Position numbers and translations under genes: made by a program. Positions 56,762 through 64,000 of a DNA stretch of 64,000 bases are shown piece by piece; position 1 is the first letter of the stretch, and every line of letters starts with the position of its first letter. Origin of the DNA: Thermostichus sp047461615 (GTDB taxonomy: Bacteria > Cyanobacteriota > Cyanobacteriia > Thermostichales > Thermostichaceae); the NCBI RefSeq assembly GCF_047461615.1, contig NZ_JANSHI010000013.1, positions 1 through 64,000 of the forward strand, written 5' to 3'. The notes under the pieces were generated by a model. It was not told where the DNA came from. It made no database searches and worked only from the letters and a program-made list of their open reading frames with translations.

Positions 56762-57865
56762 ATGAAAGCTCGATACAGGTATAGGTTCTACCCCACAGAC
56801 CAACAGCGGCAGAAGCTTGCCAAGTTGTTTGGCTGTGTCAGGTACGTCTGGAATGAAGCCTTAGCCCACTGCCAAGCCGTTGGGAAGTATCCAGGGTACA
56901 ACGCTTTGGCCAAGCGCCTAACCGAGCTCAAGCAATCGATTCCGTGGTTGGGCGAAGTTTCAAGTGTTGCTTTACAGCAATCTCTCAGACATTTGGACAA
57001 AGCTTACCAGCGTTTCTTTGCCCAGGAAGGAGGTGCGCCGCAGCTCAAAAAGAAAGCAGCCAAGCAGTCAGCAACGCTAACTAGGGGAGCTTTTTCTATC
57101 AACGGTAAGCGGGTTTACTTGGCCAAGGTGGGAGCCATTAAGCCTATTTGGAGCCGACCTTTGCCGAGTACCCCTAGTTCCGTCACTGTAATTAAAGACA
57201 CTGCCGAGCGTTACTTTGTCAGCTTTGTGGTGGAGACGGAACCTGTTAGCATCCCTGCTCGCTCACCCAGTATTGGAGTGGATTTGGGGATTAAGACCTT
57301 CGCCGCCACAAGCGATGGGGCCAAGTTCCCCAGTCCCAACTATAGGCCTCTGTACAACCGTATTGCCCAGCTGCAAAAGCAGCTTGCCAGGCGGGTGAAG
57401 GGATCCCATCGGTGGGAGCGAACCCGGCTGAGGATTGCCAAGCTGCACAACCGCATTGCCGACATGCGGCTCGACTTCCTGCACAAGTTGTCAACCCAGC
57501 TCACAGTCGAAAACCAAGTCGTGTGCTTGGAAGACCTCAACGTTAGCGGGATGTTGAAAAACCGTCGGTTGTCCAAGGCGATTAGTCAGCAGGGGTGGCA
57601 TACCTTTCGGGCTCTCTGTGAGGGCAAAGGTGAGAAGTACCAGAGGGAAGTGCGCCTAATCGACCGGTGGGAGGCTACAAGCCAGTACTGTTCGGCTTGT
57701 GGCTGGCACTGGGGCAAGTTGGATTTGGCTACCCGTGTGGTGGTCTGCGACGGTTGCGGGGCAGTGCATGACAGGGACGTCAACGCTGCCAACAACCTAA
57801 AGCAAGTCGGGATGGGGCATCGCCCGACTCTAAAACGGACGTGGAGACTGCGTAAGACTGGCTAG
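56762..57865 (+). CDS. tnpB: TnpB RNA-guided nuclease, intact
   Basis: A 367-residue TnpB (OrfB). The N-terminal recognition part (YRYRFYPTDQQRQKLAKLFGCVRYVWNEAL) is followed by the RuvC domain with Asp 174 (IGVDLGIK), Glu 257 (CLEDLNVSG) and Asp 339 (HDRDVNAANN). The zinc finger has Cys 310, 313, 329 and 332 (YCSACGW, VCDGCG). All catalytic and zinc residues are present. Characterised TnpB proteins use an RNA from the 3' end of the element to cut DNA next to a short motif, helping the element persist. The usual mobilising partner tnpA looks inactive here. Confidence 0.92.
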   Translation: MKARYRYRFYPTDQQRQKLAKLFGCVRYVWNEALAHCQAVGKYPGYNALAKRLTELKQSIPWLGEVSSVALQQSLRHLDKAYQRFFAQEGGAPQLKKKAAKQSATLTRGAFSINGKRVYLAKVGAIKPIWSRPLPSTPSSVTVIKDTAERYFVSFVVETEPVSIPARSPSIGVDLGIKTFAATSDGAKFPSPNYRPLYNRIAQLQKQLARRVKGSHRWERTRLRIAKLHNRIADMRLDFLHKLSTQLTVENQVVCLEDLNVSGMLKNRRLSKAISQQGWHTFRALCEGKGEKYQREVRLIDRWEATSQYCSACGWHWGKLDLATRVVVCDGCGAVHDRDVNAANNLKQVGMGHRPTLKRTWRLRKTG

Positions 57866-57918
57866 CCAGCAGCAGTCTGTGAAGCGTCAAGAATCTCTCG
57901 CCTTTAGGCGAGGGGAGT
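57866..57918 (+). ncRNA. Probable right-end guide RNA (omega RNA) scaffold region of TnpB
   Basis: Directly after the tnpB stop, the right end carries a perfect 6-bp hairpin (57897-57912). In studied IS605 elements the RNA that guides TnpB spans the 3' end of tnpB and this end, with the guide being the flanking DNA. By that rule the guide would be read from about 57918 onwards, into the start of larC. The RNA itself is inferred, not observed. Confidence 0.45.
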
Positions 57919-57936
57919 ATGTCAACATGCTTTGGT

Positions 57937-59130
57937 ATGAAAGTAGCTTACTTTGACTGCGCAGCGGGCATTGCCGGCGACATGTGCCTGGGGGCGCTGC
58001 TGGATTGCGGGGTGCCCCTGGAGTATCTCAACCAGCAGCTCCAGGCCTTGGGCATCGGGGGGGAATACAACCTGCAGGTGAGTCGCGTGCAGCGCTGTGG
58101 GCAGCCTGCCCTGCAGGCGGTGGTGGAGGTGCTGGACGGATCCCTGCCCCCTCGCTCCTGGTTGGAGATCCAGGCTTTGATTGCCAGATCCCGCTTGGCT
58201 CCTGCGGTCAAGGCCCGCAGCCTCAAGGTTTTCGAGAAGCTGGCCCAGGCGGAGGCAAAAGTTCATCAGGTTCCCCTGGAAAAAGTGCATTTCCACGAGG
58301 TGGGGGCTGTCGATGCCCTGGTGGATATCGTCGGCACCTGTGTTGGCCTCGACTGGCTGCAGGTGGAGCGGGTGATCTCTTCTCCTCACCCCATTGGCGG
58401 CGGCTGGGTCAGCACCGAACACGGCCAGCTAGCGGTGCCCGTTCCGGCGGTGATTGAGCTGTGGGAAATGGGGCATGTGCCAGTGTTCAGCAACGGCGTG
58501 GAAGCCGAGCTGGTTACCCCCACCGGGGCAGCCTTGGCAGTGGCGCTGGCAGAAGAGTTTGGGCCTTGTCCACCGCTGCGGCTGGAAAAAGTGGGGCGGG
58601 GGGCTGGCAGCCGTGAGCTGCCCATTCCCAACATCTTTCGCCTTTGGATTGGTCAATCGCAGGGGCATGAGCCGACCGAGATTGTCTCGGTCTTACAAAC
58701 CCAGATTGACGATCTCAACCCTCAAGTCATTGCCTACACCTGTGAGCAGTTGCTGGCCCTCGGTGCCTGGGACGTGTTTACCCAGCCCATCACCATGAAG
58801 CAGGGACGACCAGGGGTATTACTGACGGTCATCTGCCCGCCGGATCGCGTGCTGGAGTGCCAGGATCTCCTCTTCCGGGAAACCACCACCCTGGGCATTC
58901 GCCACTCTCTGCAGCAGCGCACCGTCCTGGAGCGGCGGATCGAGCGGGTGGAAACTCCCTACGGCCTGGTGGACGTCAAGGTGGCCTGCCACCACGGCCG
59001 CATTGTCAACGCCCAGCCGGAGTTTCGCGACTGTGTGGCCCGCGCCCAAGAGTTCCGCGTGCCGGTGCAGACGGTGTGGCTAGCGGCCCACGCGGCATGG
59101 CAAGAGCGGCTGCAAGGGGATCCTGCCTAG
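57937..59130 (+). CDS. larC: Nickel-pincer cofactor biosynthesis protein LarC
   Basis: A 397-residue protein that inserts nickel into the bis-thiocarboxylate precursor of the pincer cofactor. The opening KVAYFDCAAGIAGDMCLGALLDCG, VHFHEVGAVDALVDIVG near 115, GWVSTEHGQLAVPVPAV near 157 and TPTGAALA near 195 are typical. It is one continuous frame, without the programmed frameshift seen in Lactobacillus larC. ATG at 57937 precedes the conserved strand but lacks a good ribosome-binding site. ATG at 57919, just after the IS hairpin, has GAGGGGAG close by and would add six residues. larE is at 12458. Confidence 0.9.
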   Translation: MKVAYFDCAAGIAGDMCLGALLDCGVPLEYLNQQLQALGIGGEYNLQVSRVQRCGQPALQAVVEVLDGSLPPRSWLEIQALIARSRLAPAVKARSLKVFEKLAQAEAKVHQVPLEKVHFHEVGAVDALVDIVGTCVGLDWLQVERVISSPHPIGGGWVSTEHGQLAVPVPAVIELWEMGHVPVFSNGVEAELVTPTGAALAVALAEEFGPCPPLRLEKVGRGAGSRELPIPNIFRLWIGQSQGHEPTEIVSVLQTQIDDLNPQVIAYTCEQLLALGAWDVFTQPITMKQGRPGVLLTVICPPDRVLECQDLLFRETTTLGIRHSLQQRTVLERRIERVETPYGLVDVKVACHHGRIVNAQPEFRDCVARAQEFRVPVQTVWLAAHAAWQERLQGDPA

Positions 59131-59245
59131 CCAGTCGGACTTGCCAGCTAGAGAAGTTGCTCCTGCTGAACAGAGATGGGGATCCCTGGCCTGCTAGCCT
59201 GGAAGATGTTGTAAGGCTCCCACGCTCTTGCCGACGGCTGCCAAC

Positions 59246-61240
59246 ATGGACTCCCAAACCTATCAGTTTAACTTCGACCGCAAACTTTGGGACCGCTTTA
59301 TCACCGTAGCTCAGCCATATTTTTACCCGAGGGTGCGCTATGGAGGCTGGATTTTCTTTGGCCTGCTAGCAGCATCCATGGTGTTTGTGGTTGCCCTCAT
59401 GTTCTTTGTCGAGATTGGGGTAACCCTGGTTGGAAAGGCCCTTTTTCCAGAGTTCTTCCGAACCCTAGCAGCAGGCTTGGTCGAGCAAACAGAGAGAAAC
59501 CTAGCCTCGCCAGTGCTATGGGTGGCAGCAGCCAGCTTGGCCCTAAGCAGCCTGGCGTTTGGGGTGGTATGGAGGCAGATCCATCGGCGCTGGTTGCAAT
59601 GGGTGCTCCTTACCTTTTTGCTGTTTCTGTCCCTAACAGTAAACCGGCTAAATGTAATGATTAGCTTTATCTTTCGTTTTATCGACACTGCCCTGCAGCA
59701 AAAGGAAGAGAGCACCTTCTGGCAGTTTTTGATCATCTACGGGGTGTTGATCATCTCAGCCATTCCCATCTTGGTGATCTACCGCTATACGCGGCTAAAG
59801 CTGGGCCTGTTTTGGCGGGAATGGCTAACCGACTACTTCCTGGATCGCTACTTTGACCGACGGGCCTACTACGAGCTGGATTCCAACGCTGCCAACACCG
59901 AAATCGATAACCCTGACCAGCGCATTTCAGAAGACGTTCGCTCCTTTACTGGCACCACCCTTTCTTTTTTGTTGGATATTCTCGACTCAATCCTCACTCT
60001 CTACGCCTTCACTGGCATTCTCTATAGCATTTCCCGCGTGCTGGCGATAGGATTGGTTATCTATGCTACCATCGGCACTGGCATTGCCGTTTTGGCCGGT
60101 CGCAGGCTGATTAAAATTAACTTCGATCAACTGCGCTACGAGGCCGACTTTCGCTACAGCCTAGTACACGTGCGAGACAACGCCGAGTCCATTGCCTTTT
60201 ACCAGGGCGAAAACCTAGAGCTAAGACAGATCCTGAATCGCTTCGCTGCTGCCTTGCGCAACTTTAATTTGTTGATCATTTGGCAAGCAATTATCGATAT
60301 CTTTCAGTACGCCTATAACTACTTTACCCGCATCGTTCCCTATGTGATTGTGGCTCCCCTTTACTTCAGCGGCGTGCGGGATTTTGGCACCATCACCCAG
60401 GCCACCATTGCCTTTAGCCAGGTGCTGAGCGCCCTTTCGATTGTGGCCAACCAGATCCAAAGCATCTCCAGCTTTGCCGCCGGGATCAACCGCCTGGGAT
60501 CCTTTTACGAAGCTTTGGAGGATCCGGCCCTGCGCCAGCTGCGTCCTCGAGAAAGCGCCATCCAAACCCGCATTGCCCCCCACCTGGCGCTGCAGCATGT
60601 TACTTTGCTTACGCCCAATTCGGAACGAACCTTGGTTCGGGATCTGTCCCTAAGTTTGGAGGCAGGCCAACGGCTATTGATTGTGGGGGTCAGCGGCAGC
60701 GGCAAGAGCTCCCTGCTGCGAGCCATTGCTGGCCTGTGGAGCAACGGCCAGGGATCCATCGCCCGTCCCGACACCGGCGAGATGCTCTTCCTGCCCCAGA
60801 AGCCCTACATGCTCCTGGGATCCCTGCGGGATCAACTCCTCTATCCAGGCCGTCGCCGGGATCTGACCGACGAGGAGCTCCTGCAGATCTTGGCCCAAGT
60901 TAACCTCGCTGACTTGCCGGAGCGGGTGGGCGGCTTCGACGTGGAGAAAGATTGGGCCAGCACCCTCTCTTTGGGCGAACAGCAGCGCCTGGCCTTTGCC
61001 CGCATCTTAATTACACAGCCCCGCTACGCCATTTTGGACGAGGCCACCAGCGCCCTGGATGTGGCCAACGAAAAACTGCTCTACCTGCAACTGCAACGCC
61101 TCAACACCACCTACGTCAGTGTCGGCCACCGCCCCACCCTCCTGGCCTACCACGACCTTGTCTTGGAGCTGCAGGGCAACTCTGCCTGGAAACTCTGGTC
61201 GGCGGCAGACTACAGCGCCCGCTTGGGGCTGGCCGGCTAG
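59246..61240 (+). CDS. ABC transporter, fused permease and ATPase (SbmA/BacA-ABCD type)
   Basis: A 664-residue half-transporter. The membrane domain (about 1-430) has about six hydrophobic segments and FWREWLTDYFLDRYFDRRAYYEL near 195, the pattern of the SbmA/BacA and ABCD group. The ATPase domain has Walker A GVSGSGKSS near 480, the signature SLGEQQRLAFAR near 582 and Walker B AILDEATSALD near 605. It probably acts as a homodimer. The substrate is unknown (peptides, cobalamin or acyl-CoA in relatives). Start ATG at 59246 is preferred to 59228. Confidence 0.88.
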   Translation: MDSQTYQFNFDRKLWDRFITVAQPYFYPRVRYGGWIFFGLLAASMVFVVALMFFVEIGVTLVGKALFPEFFRTLAAGLVEQTERNLASPVLWVAAASLALSSLAFGVVWRQIHRRWLQWVLLTFLLFLSLTVNRLNVMISFIFRFIDTALQQKEESTFWQFLIIYGVLIISAIPILVIYRYTRLKLGLFWREWLTDYFLDRYFDRRAYYELDSNAANTEIDNPDQRISEDVRSFTGTTLSFLLDILDSILTLYAFTGILYSISRVLAIGLVIYATIGTGIAVLAGRRLIKINFDQLRYEADFRYSLVHVRDNAESIAFYQGENLELRQILNRFAAALRNFNLLIIWQAIIDIFQYAYNYFTRIVPYVIVAPLYFSGVRDFGTITQATIAFSQVLSALSIVANQIQSISSFAAGINRLGSFYEALEDPALRQLRPRESAIQTRIAPHLALQHVTLLTPNSERTLVRDLSLSLEAGQRLLIVGVSGSGKSSLLRAIAGLWSNGQGSIARPDTGEMLFLPQKPYMLLGSLRDQLLYPGRRRDLTDEELLQILAQVNLADLPERVGGFDVEKDWASTLSLGEQQRLAFARILITQPRYAILDEATSALDVANEKLLYLQLQRLNTTYVSVGHRPTLLAYHDLVLELQGNSAWKLWSAADYSARLGLAG

Positions 61241-61253
61241 AGCTTTGAGGCCG

Positions 61254-61270
61254 GCTGTAAGCGCTACAGC
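61254..61270. promoter_or_regulatory. LysR-type palindrome upstream of sir
   Basis: A perfect inverted repeat GCTGTA-N5-TACAGC, containing the T-N11-A core typical of LysR-family operators, lies 88 bases upstream of the sulfite reductase start. A sulfur-responsive LysR protein such as CysR/CbnR could bind it, which is inference. The regulator is not in the window. Confidence 0.45.
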
Positions 61271-61357
61271 AGGCTGTGGAGAAGCCAAACTGGACGTTGC
61301 TGGCAAGAGGTGATACCCTGTTTCACAGGTATTCCGACCGGATTACTGGGGAATTAG

Positions 61358-63139
61358 ATGACCTCCTCTGCCACCTCCGAAGCCAAGCGCTCCAAAGTAG
61401 AGCACATCAAGGCTGAAAGCAACTTTCTGCGGGATCCCTTGCAGCAGGAGTTGGCCCAAGACACTACCCACTTCAGCGAAGCGGCGGTGCAGGTGCTCAA
61501 GTTCCACGGTGTCTACCAGCAGGACGACCGGGATCTGCGGCAGCAGCGAAAGCAGGAGGGACTGGAGCGGGCCTACCAGATGATGCTGCGCACCCGCATT
61601 CCGGGGGGGCATGTGCCGCCACAGCTCTATTTGACCCTGGATCGGCTGGCCGATGAGTACGGCAACGGCACCTTGCGCGCCACCACCCGACAAACCTTGC
61701 AATTACACGGGATCCTGAAGAAAAATCTCAAGGCCACAGTGGCCAGCATTATTCGGCAGATGGGATCCACCCTGGCTGCCTGTGGAGATGTCAACCGCAA
61801 CATCACGGCGCCGGCTGCCCCCTACAAGAACCGGCCTGCCTACCGCTATGCCCAGGAGTATGCGCGCAAACTGGCAGATCTCCTGGCGCCGAAGACCTCT
61901 GCCTACTACGAGATCTGGGTAGATGGGGAGCCAGTTCCCATCGCGCCGGTGGATCCGGAAGTCCGGGAAGCCGAGCAGTTTGTCGGCAATGGGGTAAGGC
62001 TGGAAGGGCCGGAGCCTCTGTATGGCCCAGTCTACTTGCCCCGCAAGTTCAAGACCGCCATCACCGTGGCTGGAGAGAACACGGTCGACATCTACGCCCA
62101 GGATCTGGGCCTAATTGTGCTTACCGACCGCAAGGGCAACCTCAAGGGCTTTAACATCGTGGTGGGCGGAGGGATGGGGCGCACCCATGGCAAGGAAGAG
62201 ACGGAGCCCCTTTTGGCCCAGAAACTCTGCTTTGCCCCGCCGGAGACGGTGTATCGGGTTTGCCAGGCAGTCTTGGCCGTGCAGCGGGATCACGGCAACC
62301 GCTACGACCGCAAGCAGGCGCGGCTGAAGTATCTTGTGCGCGACTGGGGGATCCACAAGTTTCGCCGCGTGGTCGAGCAGTACTTGGGGGAGAAGCTATT
62401 GCCCTTCCGGCGCATGCCTAAGTTTGTCCCCAACAGCGACGACTACCTGGGCTGGCACGAGCAGGGGGATGGCCGTTGGTTTTTGGGCATCTCTATTGAA
62501 AATGGCCGCATCCAAGATACGCCGGAGCGGCAGCTCAAAACGGCACTGCGCAAGATCGTGGAGGAATTTGCTCTCCACCTGCGGCTTACCCCCACGCAGG
62601 ACGTGATCCTCATCGACATCGAGGAGCACCAGCGGGAGGCCATTAACCAGACCCTCAAGTCCCACGGAGTCCCCTCCAAGGAGGAGATCCCGGAGCTGGT
62701 GAGGCTGTCCATGGCCTGTCCGGCGCTTCCCACTTGCAGCCTAGCCATCACCGAGTCGGAGCGGGCCCTGCCCAGCTTGATTCGCCAGTTGGATCAGGTG
62801 TTGCAGGAGCTGGGGCTACAGGACTCGCCCTTTTTGGTGCGCATGACCGGCTGCCCCAACGGCTGTGCCCGCCCTTACTTGGCGGAGCTGGGATTGGTGG
62901 GATCGGCCCCCGATGGCTACTACCAAATCTGGCTGGGGGCCAGCCCGCGAGGGGATCGCTTGGCTCAGCCGTTTCAGGATCGGGTGCATATCAGCCAAAT
63001 TGTGCCCCTGATGCGGGTTCTCCTGCAGATCTACAAGCAGGAGCGCCAGCCGCAAGAGCGCTTTGGCGACTATTGCCACCGCGTGGGGATCCCTTACCTG
63101 CAGGCTCAGGTGCAGCAGCTCCAGCAGGTTCAAAGTTAG
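61358..63139 (+). CDS. sir: Ferredoxin-sulfite reductase
   Basis: Reduces sulfite to sulfide with six electrons from ferredoxin, using siroheme and a [4Fe-4S] cluster. The 593 residues contain two nitrite/sulfite reductase half-repeats. LRATTRQTLQLHGI is near 106, GDVNRNITAPAAP near 142 and VVGGGMGRTHGKEET near 270. The cluster motif is MACPALPTC near 455, then TGCPNGCARPY near 500 (C-x5-C and C-x3-C). The RTRQ-like TTRQ and TGCPNGC context favour sulfite over nitrite reductase. A candidate LysR box lies upstream. Its upstream partner cysH is at 17966. Confidence 0.95.
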   Translation: MTSSATSEAKRSKVEHIKAESNFLRDPLQQELAQDTTHFSEAAVQVLKFHGVYQQDDRDLRQQRKQEGLERAYQMMLRTRIPGGHVPPQLYLTLDRLADEYGNGTLRATTRQTLQLHGILKKNLKATVASIIRQMGSTLAACGDVNRNITAPAAPYKNRPAYRYAQEYARKLADLLAPKTSAYYEIWVDGEPVPIAPVDPEVREAEQFVGNGVRLEGPEPLYGPVYLPRKFKTAITVAGENTVDIYAQDLGLIVLTDRKGNLKGFNIVVGGGMGRTHGKEETEPLLAQKLCFAPPETVYRVCQAVLAVQRDHGNRYDRKQARLKYLVRDWGIHKFRRVVEQYLGEKLLPFRRMPKFVPNSDDYLGWHEQGDGRWFLGISIENGRIQDTPERQLKTALRKIVEEFALHLRLTPTQDVILIDIEEHQREAINQTLKSHGVPSKEEIPELVRLSMACPALPTCSLAITESERALPSLIRQLDQVLQELGLQDSPFLVRMTGCPNGCARPYLAELGLVGSAPDGYYQIWLGASPRGDRLAQPFQDRVHISQIVPLMRVLLQIYKQERQPQERFGDYCHRVGIPYLQAQVQQLQQVQS

Positions 63140-63251
63140 GGGAGCTGCCCTTCATGGAGGTCAAAATGAGTTCCTAAGTCTAACCGAGAGGCTGCTGGGC
63201 TTCCAAGGGAGCGAATGATAGAGTACAGAGAGATTTTGTGCGAGCTCCTTC

Positions 63252-64000
63252 ATGCCTCAGTCCAAACCTGACAAATCGCCCCTCCGCAAATTCCTAGAAG
63301 CCCTGGTGGCGGTGGTCGGCCTAGCGATGTTCCTGGGCTTCTCCTTTGGTCCTATCCTCCAGGCACTAGGGCCTTCGGACTCGCAGGACACCGCTAGCTT
63401 GGTTACCGAACAACTGCGGGCCCAGGCGGATGGCTATCGCGCCGTGCTGGAACGGGAGCCGGACAACCCCATTGCCCTGCGGGGACTGGTCGACACGCAA
63501 CTACAGCTCAACGAGCCGCAAGGGGCAATCGAGCCGCTGAAGAAGCTAGTGGAACTGGAGCCGGAAAATCGGCAACTGCGAGCTTTTTTGGCTCAAATTC
63601 AGCGAGATACGGGAGATTTTGAAGGAGCATTGGAGCAGCTCCAAATCCTCTACGACAAGGATCCCAAAGACGGCCAAGTGCTGCAGCAGTTAGTGGAGGT
63701 ACAGCTAGCCCTGGGCCGCACCTCTGAGGCTATTGCTCTGCTGGAGAAGCATCTGGAAGCAGCGCCCGCAGATCGCGAGGCCCGCTTGCGCTTGGCTTTC
63801 GCTTATGCCCGCAACGACCAAACGGAAAAAGCCACAGCCCTCTACGACGAGTTGATTGCGGAGGATCCCAGTGACTATGCCCCGCTCCTGGGCAAAGCGA
63901 TGGCTCTTAGCTCCGCGACCGACGAAAACCTACGGGCAAAAGCCCCTGAGCTATTTGAGCAAGCAGCCCGCCTGGCCCCGCCCAAGGTGCGGGAGGAAAT
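63252..64000 (+). CDS. Membrane-anchored TPR protein (3' end beyond the window)
   Basis: The frame is open from the ATG at 63252 to the window end (249 codons). An N-terminal basic segment and one hydrophobic helix (about 14-33) anchor the protein. From about residue 55, helical pairs of about 34 residues with pattern LEREPDNPIALRGLVDTQL, LEPENRQLRAFLAQIQ, LEAAPADREARLRLAFAYA and EDPSDYAPLLGKAMAL are tetratricopeptide repeats. Such proteins commonly scaffold complexes at the membrane. The specific role is unknown. Confidence 0.8.
   Translation, partial: MPQSKPDKSPLRKFLEALVAVVGLAMFLGFSFGPILQALGPSDSQDTASLVTEQLRAQADGYRAVLEREPDNPIALRGLVDTQLQLNEPQGAIEPLKKLVELEPENRQLRAFLAQIQRDTGDFEGALEQLQILYDKDPKDGQVLQQLVEVQLALGRTSEAIALLEKHLEAAPADREARLRLAFAYARNDQTEKATALYDELIAEDPSDYAPLLGKAMALSSATDENLRAKAPELFEQAARLAPPKVREE

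Larger units (their letters stand above)
56324..57912. mobile_element. IS200/IS605-family insertion sequence with divergent tnpA and tnpB
   Basis: An element of about 1.6 kb bounded by perfect subterminal hairpins: CTGCCC-TCTA-GGGCAG at 56324-56339 and CTCGCC-TTTA-GGCGAG at 57897-57912. tnpA (leftward) and tnpB (rightward) start 35 bases apart, the IS605 arrangement. The left hairpin overlaps the tnpA stop. Exact cleavage ends lie some bases outside the hairpins and cannot be fixed from one copy. The right end is adjacent to the larC start. Confidence 0.85.

Noticed and set aside
57937..59130. Programmed frameshift in larC
   Set aside because: The gene reads through in one frame over the full LarC length.

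Overview
This window is chromosomal DNA from a unicellular cyanobacterium. The evidence is psbD, psbC, psbX and petM, ferredoxin-thioredoxin reductase, ferredoxin-type sulfite reductase, CruP, PcxA, a PedR-like regulator, a SmtA-type metallothionein and DUF1830/DUF3110 proteins. G+C is fairly high, genes are packed tightly on both strands, IS200/IS605 elements are present, and the palindrome GGGATCCC is unusually abundant. My inference is the hot-spring Synechococcus lineage related to the Yellowstone isolates. Most of the window is conserved core genome rather than an accessory island.

Layout. 1-1000: a frameshifted TnpB pseudogene cut by the window edge. 1-6.7 kb: ackA, a lipoprotein, remA-like/gmk, an antiporter fused to a universal stress domain, and a lower-G+C hypothetical. 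6.9-12.3 kb, minus strand: dnaX, a coiled-coil protein, coaE, cimA and an EbsA-like gene. 12.4-15.7 kb, plus strand: larE, an OstA/LptD-like protein and a DUF1830 protein. 15.7-19.7 kb, minus strand: a lipoprotein, a two-helix membrane protein, a DUF3110 protein, a nonsense-mutated antibiotic-biosynthesis-monooxygenase-like gene, cysH and a metallophosphoesterase. 19.9-22.4 kb: smtA and recJ. 22.5-25.2 kb, minus strand: a PedR-like regulator, a histidine kinase, an SDR and petM. 25.6-29.3 kb: psbD, psbC and cobW. 29.3-34.6 kb, minus strand: an epimerase, pcxA, a methyltransferase-glycosyltransferase fusion, psbX, ftrC and a USP. 34.7-43 kb: eno, a prolyl oligopeptidase, treZ, cruP and a DUF1537 kinase. 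43-49.2 kb: phoU, an RNB-family protein, clpB and a DsrE-like protein. 49.7-55.6 kb: an ABC binding protein divergent from nadC-nadA-nadB, then gnd. 55.7-64 kb: a pentapeptide protein, an IS605-type element (tnpA/tnpB), larC, an ABC exporter, sir and a TPR protein cut by the window end.

Functional links. nadB, nadA and nadC form a complete aspartate-to-nicotinate-mononucleotide pathway in one cluster. cysH and sir are two steps of assimilatory sulfate reduction, 43 kb apart. larE and larC are two of the three nickel-pincer cofactor genes, 45 kb apart. psbD/psbC/psbX/petM and ftrC serve photosynthetic electron transport and its redox signalling.

Most notable oddities: the RNB-family exonuclease homologue lacks the canonical catalytic aspartate cluster. 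The TnpA has lost both histidines of its HUH motif beside an intact TnpB. A monooxygenase-like gene is interrupted by a single TAG. psbC is separated from psbD by a 135-base spacer instead of overlapping it. No CRISPR array, prophage, tRNA or rRNA gene was found.
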